Below the pieces are notes generated by a model. The model did not search any database and was not told the origin of the DNA. It saw only the letters and a program-made list of their open reading frames with translations. 64,000 bases of DNA from Lytechinus variegatus. Taxonomy: Eukaryota; Echinodermata; Echinoidea; Temnopleuroida; Toxopneustidae. A program made the translations under genes and the position numbers. The stretch covers positions 53,273,048 to 53,337,047 of the forward strand of contig NC_054741.1 of assembly GCF_018143015.1 (NCBI RefSeq). The letters are read 5' to 3'. Within the stretch, counting starts at the first letter, position 1, and every line of letters starts with the position of its first letter. Shown here one piece after another: positions 36,601-45,600 of this stretch.

Positions 36601-39600
36601 TTGGTGAAGGTGATGGGCAAACTATCACTTACAAGGCAAGCTGGGTGTAGCTAGATAGCGAGTACATTCAGCTTGAATAGTAAGTGATAGTTTGCCTTGT
36701 CATCTGAAATCAAGAGGTGATTATGTGCTTTATATTCTGCATTGGGAACCACTAGAAATGAAGAAACCGATATCAATACGTCTCTACAAGAAGAATTTTT
36801 ATTCTTTTTTAAAATCAAGGTTTCCTTTGAAAAAAAAATCAATCGAGACAACGAGGCTTGTTTTGATGCTAGAGCGTATGTAGTATCCAAGATCTTGCTC
36901 CAGCAAGGTTTATTGTGACCTCACAATAGAATTTCAACCTCACAACAAAACAATCAATGGGCAATGCACTTTTATTTGTGCAAACAGCTACCGTGTATGC
37001 CCACTGCACGCGCCCATCTAGGTCTTGCACGATTGTCACTGCAGGTGATGGAGAAAAATGGACCAAAAAATTGAGTGGCAATGACCTCTTCATTTCGCAC
37101 GTACTCAAACTAATTCATAACGCGTTATGAACCTATGGGCTGAAAAAGATCAGCGAAACAAAAAAGGTCCATCATTGCAAGTGGTGATTGATGGGGGAAA
37201 CTACCCTTTATCACCTGACCCACTTCTGACCAATCCTATAGCAAGATTCTTAGTATGCGGAATATAAAAGTGAATAATTTCACTACTTACAATGATGGAT
37301 CCAATACTCCTAGGAGATTCTTCTTATACTGCATGAAAAGCTTAGTACCAATCTCCTGACTATGGCTCTCCTGAAATAAATGTAAAAAAGAAATGGAGTA
37401 GCCAAACAGTAATCATCTCTCCTCTCCATCACTACTTTTTATAAGTTTGACTGGTGACGATCCTGTGTGTTATTGGTGGCCTGGTTGACACAGGAGACTT
37501 GAATTAGTTTAGTTATGGGTTCAAGTGTTTTAACTTTATCAATCGTGATATGAGGATAAACCTTACACATGAAGGACCAGCTTATGCATGGGGGGCAGAT
37601 TCTGATCAGTCGTCTTATTAGGTCTGATCAGACCTAATAAGAAAAACAAGAAGCACCTAATAGTTCTCTATTTGAGGCGGGGTGGGGGGAATAGCATTTG
37701 TGGAAAATAATCCTCATCCAGAAAGTTTCGGGAATCTGAGCAAAGAGGAGAGTAACACCAATTTGCCCTTTCATATCTTTCACTCAACTAGGAGCAGCTA
37801 TTGACCATCAGCCAATGACCAACTATAATATCTCAATCAAGTTCTACAATTTGGTCAACTCTATTCTTGTCATTCAAATACATTGCTCAGAAGATCAAAT
37901 ATCAGGTGGGTGTTTCAAAAAGCTGTTCGTAAAGTTATGCACAACTTTACGCAGGACTGGAACATGATCTCAGGTGCTAGTGAGCTACACAGGAATAGTG
38001 TAGCACAAGAAAGGTCACCAGTCTTTCGTAACTTTACGAATAGCTTTATGAAACACTCACGGAGGGAGCGTTTCATGAAAGGAGTTGTAGACGGTTGTTT
38101 TATCTGACAAGTCCTATTTTATACCACAGTTACCATAAAAACACCGCTTCTTAGCCTATCAACATCAAGGAAAGTCGTCAGATCTGACAACTTGTCAGAC
38201 AAAATGCTGATGAAACACTCCCCAGATATGCATTCACTAAGTTTATTTTGGATGAATGAAAGTATCTGAAATAAACTTTAATTGAAATACGTAAATCCAG
38301 ATTATCACCAGGGATGTCTACTGGGAACACTCAACGGCCTTACCTTTTGGCGTACATACAGGCGAAGTACTGCATTCATAGAGCATGCCACATGGAACTG
38401 ACTAGCAGTGCTCCGTAGGAACCGATAGATGTCAACGAACTCCTCTGTCTTGTATTTATTTCTATTGGAAAGAGATATTACATCATATTCCATGCTTTAA
38501 GAATACTGTCGTCTGATTTGTTTAAAATTATAGATTTACCTTTTAGTGTTCTGCATTTTTAAAAAGCTATTATCCATAGAGTCACCACAAATGTTATCAT
38601 TATTTAGAGTATGCTCAATACAAAATTGTAGTGCACTGTGTGATATCTTTAGTAGTATGCACTGCATTATGTATTATCTTAGATAAAAGTTTATTGCACT
38701 TTGTAATATCTAACACATACAACATAAGAATAATAAAGCTTGCATTTAGGTAAATAAAGCCACCACTTGCGCACCACACAGTGCTCAAACACGATAGAGA
38801 TATTCATATCAGAGAAAATTTCAAGAAACGTTTATTATATTTTAGGATTTAATCTGAATGTTTGGGGTCTCAAATTTGTAATGAATATTCATTCATAAGT
38901 AACAATAATAACTGATACAGTAGTGTGGGGGGGGAGGGGTTTGAATTCTAAGAGGGGGTTTGGGGTATCAATAAAATCTAAGGGGGGGGGGGTTGAACCC
39001 CTGTAACCACCCCCTGCGTACACTAAAGAACTGATATGAATTGTAATGCACCCACTCTCCAGAGTGCTCATGCTGTGAATGTATATATGTCCAACATTCC
39101 TTTCTATCACCATATTGTAATTCAAAATGAAATCATTGCCATTTGATTTGATTTATCTATTTCCACATTCCAATAACAAAAGCATATACAAGTGTAATCA
39201 TTTTTTCTTAGCATAACAAAACAATAAGCAAATGACATAATTAATAACATATGCATATATACAATCTAATAATCTAATTGAAATATATTTATATCTGATA
39301 AATTTATTTTTTTATTATTAAAACAAATAGCAGAGAAAAAATAAATACATTCATATATCAACATAATACATTTTGAAATGTGGGGGACCTTCATCTTAAG
39401 CCTAGAGCTTGAAATTGATAAAGGCCTCAAAATGAAAGGGGAAGGAAAATCAGACAAACAGTGCAATAAAACAGTGCATTGAACTCACCTATCCATGAGA
39501 ACAATAAAGAGTAGGATATTGATGATAGCACACGCGTCTCCTTTTAGAATATTCAACTTCGCTAGATCCCTCTCCCAAGCATTCCTTTAGAACAAATTAA

Positions 39601-42600
39601 GAAAGGAATAAAAAAATAATTGTGCATGATAAATACAGTGCAAGTACAGAGTATAATAATAATAATAATGATATATTTACCCAGGGTAGCCTCTTCAGTT
39701 ACGAAAATTGTTCCCTAAGCGGGCCCTGCTATTACTATCATTACCATGGCTAAGCTAGGCTACCGATTCAGGTGCACAAATTCAGTATTTCAGTATACTG
39801 ACTTTTAAGAAATATGATAATACTGTTGATGAATGCTATTAAAAGCAAATAATGATTTATGCATCAAGAAAATATAAGTAAAATTCATCATTAAATGGGG
39901 AACAAATAACTGCAGGCAGAAAGAATGAAAATGTGTCCAAAATCATACTAAATACTAAAAGGGCATGATATCAACAAGAGATATTTGGGAAAATCCTGAG
40001 GAGTTACTTCTATAGTAGCATAGAAATCACGAGAGTAAACCATGCATTCTTGATATAGCCGACATTTGAAATTTGGTTACTTTTTTTTAGAACCAACCTA
40101 TAAATTAATGTCTCCTTACCTCACAGGCTCTTTGATACCCTCTGCCATAGTTGTCAAGGTGGGCTGCTTCTGTGTCTGTTCCTCTTTTCTTCCTCTCCTA
40201 GTGAAAGACTGGTTCCTGGTCTCGCCTCTACTATGGCCCTCTTTTGTTGTTGTTGCCCTTGTGGTCGCCCGTCCCGTTGGGTCGTTGTACCGTTTGAACC
40301 CTGCAACATAGGCCTCGGCATCTGCTTTACGCAGGAAGATTGATGAGAAGAGCGTCTCGTAAGGGTGTTCTGCAAAACTGCTGAATCTGCATTGATATCA
40401 GAGAAATTAAAATTTAATGTCAAATTTCTTAATCAAGGAACAATAATTCTGATAAAGCAGGATAGGCATAATATTATGCACATTCCCAAAAATTTGCAAT
40501 TTAGTGATGTTGACCACTTGTTCTTGATCAAATATTATCTGAAATCATGATGCCATGAATGGGCCTAATGGGACTAAAACAACTCTGTTGAGAGGAGTTC
40601 TTGAAAAGTATTAAGATAAAGCAGTCTGTGATGTATGTATTCAAAGTTTAAGTTCAGCAATGCAAGAAGATTTCAGCAAAGCAAAGATTGAGAGCTCTGG
40701 GGGTGTTTCACAAAAGTTGTCAGCACTATCTAAATTTTCAGTGCTGACTATTTCAGTGAAATGCTTGCTTTTGATTTGGCTGAGAAGCTCTGCCCTCTGA
40801 CTGTTACTATGGTAACTGTCGGAGAAAGACATCTTGTCAGTGCTGACAACTTTCATGAAACGGTCCCGTTTACCGCATTCTGGTCGGTGTAAAATAAACT
40901 GCTTAAACACTGCACAAGCATGTTGTCTAGATGGAAAATCAGTGCAATGCAGAAATATAATATAAGTGTTGACAACTTTCATGAAATACACCCAAGCCAA
41001 GGTCTGACCTAGATTTTAACCTGGTTTTCATGGGAACATCTTTATGGTCCACTTAAAAAAGCCTTACTCCTTGGCCTCCTCGCACTACATCACTTCTTTT
41101 TTATATAGACCAGGGGATAATATCTTACTGCTCAACTCCTGTATCCTTGTCAGTCTCAATAAAGTGAAAGACGTATTTCTTAGAGCCCTTTTTGTACCCT
41201 CTTCCATCTTCAGTCAATGAAAAGATAACCTATAATAAGACATGATCAAGAAAAAGAGGACTTGATCAGGTGACTGATTATCATATGCAGTTCAATACAA
41301 ATACCCATTTATTTAAATCAAATAACAACACTTTTCTATTCCAATTTCTTTTTAAAGAAAATTAACTGAAAACTTTGAAAGTGCCAATATATACTTAATA
41401 AGAAAAGGAGACTGATTATTAAGAGTACTCCAACAATCATATTTTTATCATTATTACCTTGTAATACATCGCCATTCGGCCTTAGCCGCGATGATGTCCT
41501 GATTTTTTAATAAACCATTTATCTATCTATCTATCTATCTAATTCAGATGTATAGAGTGACGAAAATGTATAAAAAAAATTGAAGGAAAATCTTGGGTTT
41601 GAAACACATAACAGTGCTTTTAAGTCATTAAAAACTCATCAATTTCGTACTTTGTAGTTTTTAAATATTACATTTAATTAATTGATTGTAAGCGCTTTGG
41701 GCCTAATGGGAAAAGCGCAGTACTATAAATAATAAGTAATGACAATGAATGATACTATATCTCTTACAATAGAAACTTACTTAGAAACCTGCAGAATGCT
41801 TGAAGGACTAAAGACCATGTTTTTATTTACACATGCATATATTTGCACCTGGACTTCACAAACAAGAGCTTAATTCATTTTGAAATACACACACAACTAT
41901 TGTGTTTATGTTTCATCACCTTGAAGCTGCACTTACTCCGGAAGAAAAAGAACCATTCCTTCAATGATCGAGAGACTGAAAAACCATTCTTTGAATATGT
42001 GATGGCCTAGGAACGATTCCCTGAATGCTTAATGAACAGGGAACCATTCCTTTGTATGGTGAATTGCTTGATGGCCAAAGAACTATTCCTTAAGTTTTCA
42101 GTGGACAAGGATTCATTTTTACATTTGATTGACTGGGAACCATTCTTAAATTGCTGGATGGACTAGGAACCATTCTTTGTATGCTTGATGGACTAGGAAA
42201 CATCCTTAATAATGCTTGATGAATGGATTGACAAACCACAAACCATTCCTTTAATATGTAATGGACTATTCCTTGAATGCTTAGACTGTGAACCATCCTT
42301 TGAAATCTTGATAGTCTCTAGGAACCATTTCTTATATGCATGATGAAGTAGAAAACATCCCTTAAATGCTTGACGGACCAGGACCAATTCCTTGAATAGG
42401 TGATGGATTAGGAAGCATTCCTTGAATGCTAGAGAAGGTTGATCTTACCTTCATGATTGGAGGATTGCGCTTCTTGACAGCTTCTTCCACAGCAGCAAAG
42501 AATGCATCTTTCTCCAATTCAACTCTCTTCTTATCCCAAAGTGTTGGTTTGCCATCACCAGCTGTCACAATACCTTCACAAGATGGATATGAAAACATAA

Positions 42601-45600
42601 AACCATTAATCATTTATAAACAAGGCTATTTTGCATACTCAATATCTGAAAATATGTGGATCAACATGCGTATCAAAATAGTATATTTTCAAAAAGATTG
42701 CTAGTCGCATCTTGACCAATAACTAAACCATAATAGACTATAATAAGCACTACTAAGTGCCACATCATCTTGAAGATAGTCTGGTGACATTTTCTCCACA
42801 AATCCTGTTTCTAAAAACAAAATATAAATAAGAGTTAATATAAAGCTACATGATATTCTTTGATGCAAGGAATGTGAATCCAAAGATGGCTCATTTCGTT
42901 GAACACATTTTGTTACATTTACATGCCACATCTGTGCCAAATATAGAGCACTTGGTTTGATATGCAACAAATTCAGCAAGAAGTTTTGGAATTCTTTTTC
43001 TTCACAAGTCCTCCTGACATCTAAATTGGTAACTGAACGTATTGCAGCAGAGAATCAAGACAAAAGAAAGTGCTACTTCACCCCATTTTGGGGTACCGGT
43101 ATGGGCACCATTTGGACATGCCTCATCTATTCAAATGATCAAGTACAGCCCCTATTAACAGTTGGAAATTTGTTCAAATTGTTTTATGATGAAAGGATCT
43201 TACCAAGAAAGCAATGTGGAGATTTGCTAGAGGTCATTCTCTTGACATCATCCCTCAAGGTCTTGGTGAATACCTTCAAGGCCTGAAAGGATCAAATCAT
43301 CAATTCCATTAAACTAGTCACTATTCTAACTTTCAATAATCAGAAGCTTCATTTCAAATTTGGTTCAGTACCATAAAATTTGGATGTGCTAAGTGGGTCG
43401 AAGTTCATGCTCCCCCCTTAGAAATTATATATTGTCTTTCCATTTTGATTAAATGCTCCAAGGTGCTTAGGAAACAGCAAAACAAAAAGTAAAGATAAAT
43501 ACAAGAAAAAGCACATTACATTAGAAGAAACATGTCTGTCTTTAAACCAGGTAACTGCTGGTGAACAAATGCAATTTTAGGTTGCCCATAAAGGATGTGG
43601 ATGAGTTCGTGAGTTTTTCAGCTCCTGTGGTAAGGAATTCAACATTGCTGGACCGGCATGAGCAAAGGCTCGATTGTCACAGGACTTTTCGGATAGTGCA
43701 ATATGTGAAAGACCTGATATACACTAAAGATTACATTTCAATTATCCATGTACAATAATAATCCATTATTAGATCGTCAGTAACATGTCCCAGTTCCCTG
43801 AATTTACATTCATCAATTTGTATTAAATCTTAGACAAACCAGTATGTGCGTAGTGAACATAGGGGCAACAAACATCATAAATTCTGTAAAAGCAAGTCAT
43901 GTGAACTTATTGACTTTAGTATCACAAGAGAAACTTGATCTCACCATATCGAGCCTGGTGCCATACATCATAAACTCAAGATTGAAGTCAATGGTAGGTG
44001 GGTCAGGATAGAATGTACCACTGAAGATTGCAGGACCAGTAAGAGCTAGTAATATATCACCCTAAGAAGAAGAATAAATAATTACAATAATGATAATAAT
44101 AATTGGATTCTTAATGTGAGAGAGGATATAAATTGCAACTATTATTGCCCTGGCTAAACTTGATTTGTATGTTGCAGATTTAAAGAATCAGACCTGAGCT
44201 AAAAGTGAAATTGACAAATGGGAAACATGGGAAAAAAAATGCAATTACCATTGTACCCAGACCAGGTTTTAGCTCGAGCTGCCCTTTCCAGTGCTCAGTG
44301 CATTCACAGAATTAAAGCTGCAGGGTAACTTCATTTCACCTGGGTTGGGTGCGGCACAATGTGGGTAAATTAATTGCTGAAGGAAAAATGGCATACCTTT
44401 TTCCTCAATAATTTCCCTTTTTATCTTTAAATTATGGTTATTATTGCAAATGTTAAATTATTATTCATACATTGTACTGCCATGGTACTTTCTGTTTTTA
44501 TCACCTTTAATTATCCATTATTATTGACATGGCAAGGCTGGAATTGGAATTTGCAACCCCCTGATAGGAAGACAAGAATCAGAAACAATAGATCACGATA
44601 GGTCCCAATGATGATGATGATAATGATAATGTAAAGATGATGACCTAGCTGCGATGTTGGTGTTAGTGAAATGAATATGATGCTGATGGTGGTGATGATG
44701 ATGATGATAATGATGATAATGATGATTATGATGATGATTATGTTATGATTATAATGATTATGATGATGATGATGATTATGATGATTAAGATGATTACGAT
44801 GATAATAATGATAATGGTTATGATTATGATAATGATGATTATGATGATGATGGTGATAATGGATATGATGATGATGGTGGTGATAATGGTTATGATGATG
44901 ATGATGGTGATAATGGTTACGATTATGATGATAATGATGATAATGGTTATGATTATGATGATGGTTATGATTATGATGATGATGGTGATAATAATTATGA
45001 TGATGATGATGATAATGGTTATGATGATCATGATCATGGTGATGATGATAAAGGTTATGATGATGATGAGAATGATGATGATAATGCTTATGATTATGAT
45101 GATGCATGGCTATGGTCTATCCTTTACCTTCACATTGCTGTTTTCAACCTCAGCAATCTGAGGAGGAGGAACAGTAGTCAGCAACCAGGAGTAATCACTG
45201 ATGACCTTTGGGTCCACAGCATGGACAATATCCTTTAAACCCCAGACATTGGTGTGGCCTTTGACCCCCCATATCACTGGTGTACTCGTCTTCTGTAAGG
45301 GGTTGGTGAGAATTGCAGCAATGGACTCTGGTGTCTCTCTGTGCATGTGGAATCTGGAAGAAAATATGATAGCCATGGTCGGGATATTAAGCATACAATA
45401 TAAGAGCATGTTCCTTCACAGGTAGCAATTGTTTTTACTTTAAAGATATAAGTGATTCATTTCAAAATACGGTCCATCATCTGTTGATGAAATTGGAGTT
45501 ATTGATATAAAACCATTTTTCTGGTATACACCTGCTGTTGAACTAGTTTGAATTATATTATTTGAGAACATGTAAAAATGCACTTTCAGCAATGACATTT

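Noticed and set aside
42090-42387. Short minus-strand frames as small genes
   Set aside because: They are readings of the 33-bp minisatellite.
44511-45161. His/Asn-rich, Ile-rich and Met-rich frames (up to 198 codons) as metal-binding or low-complexity proteins
   Set aside because: They read the degenerate GAT array in three frames on both strands and sit in an intron.
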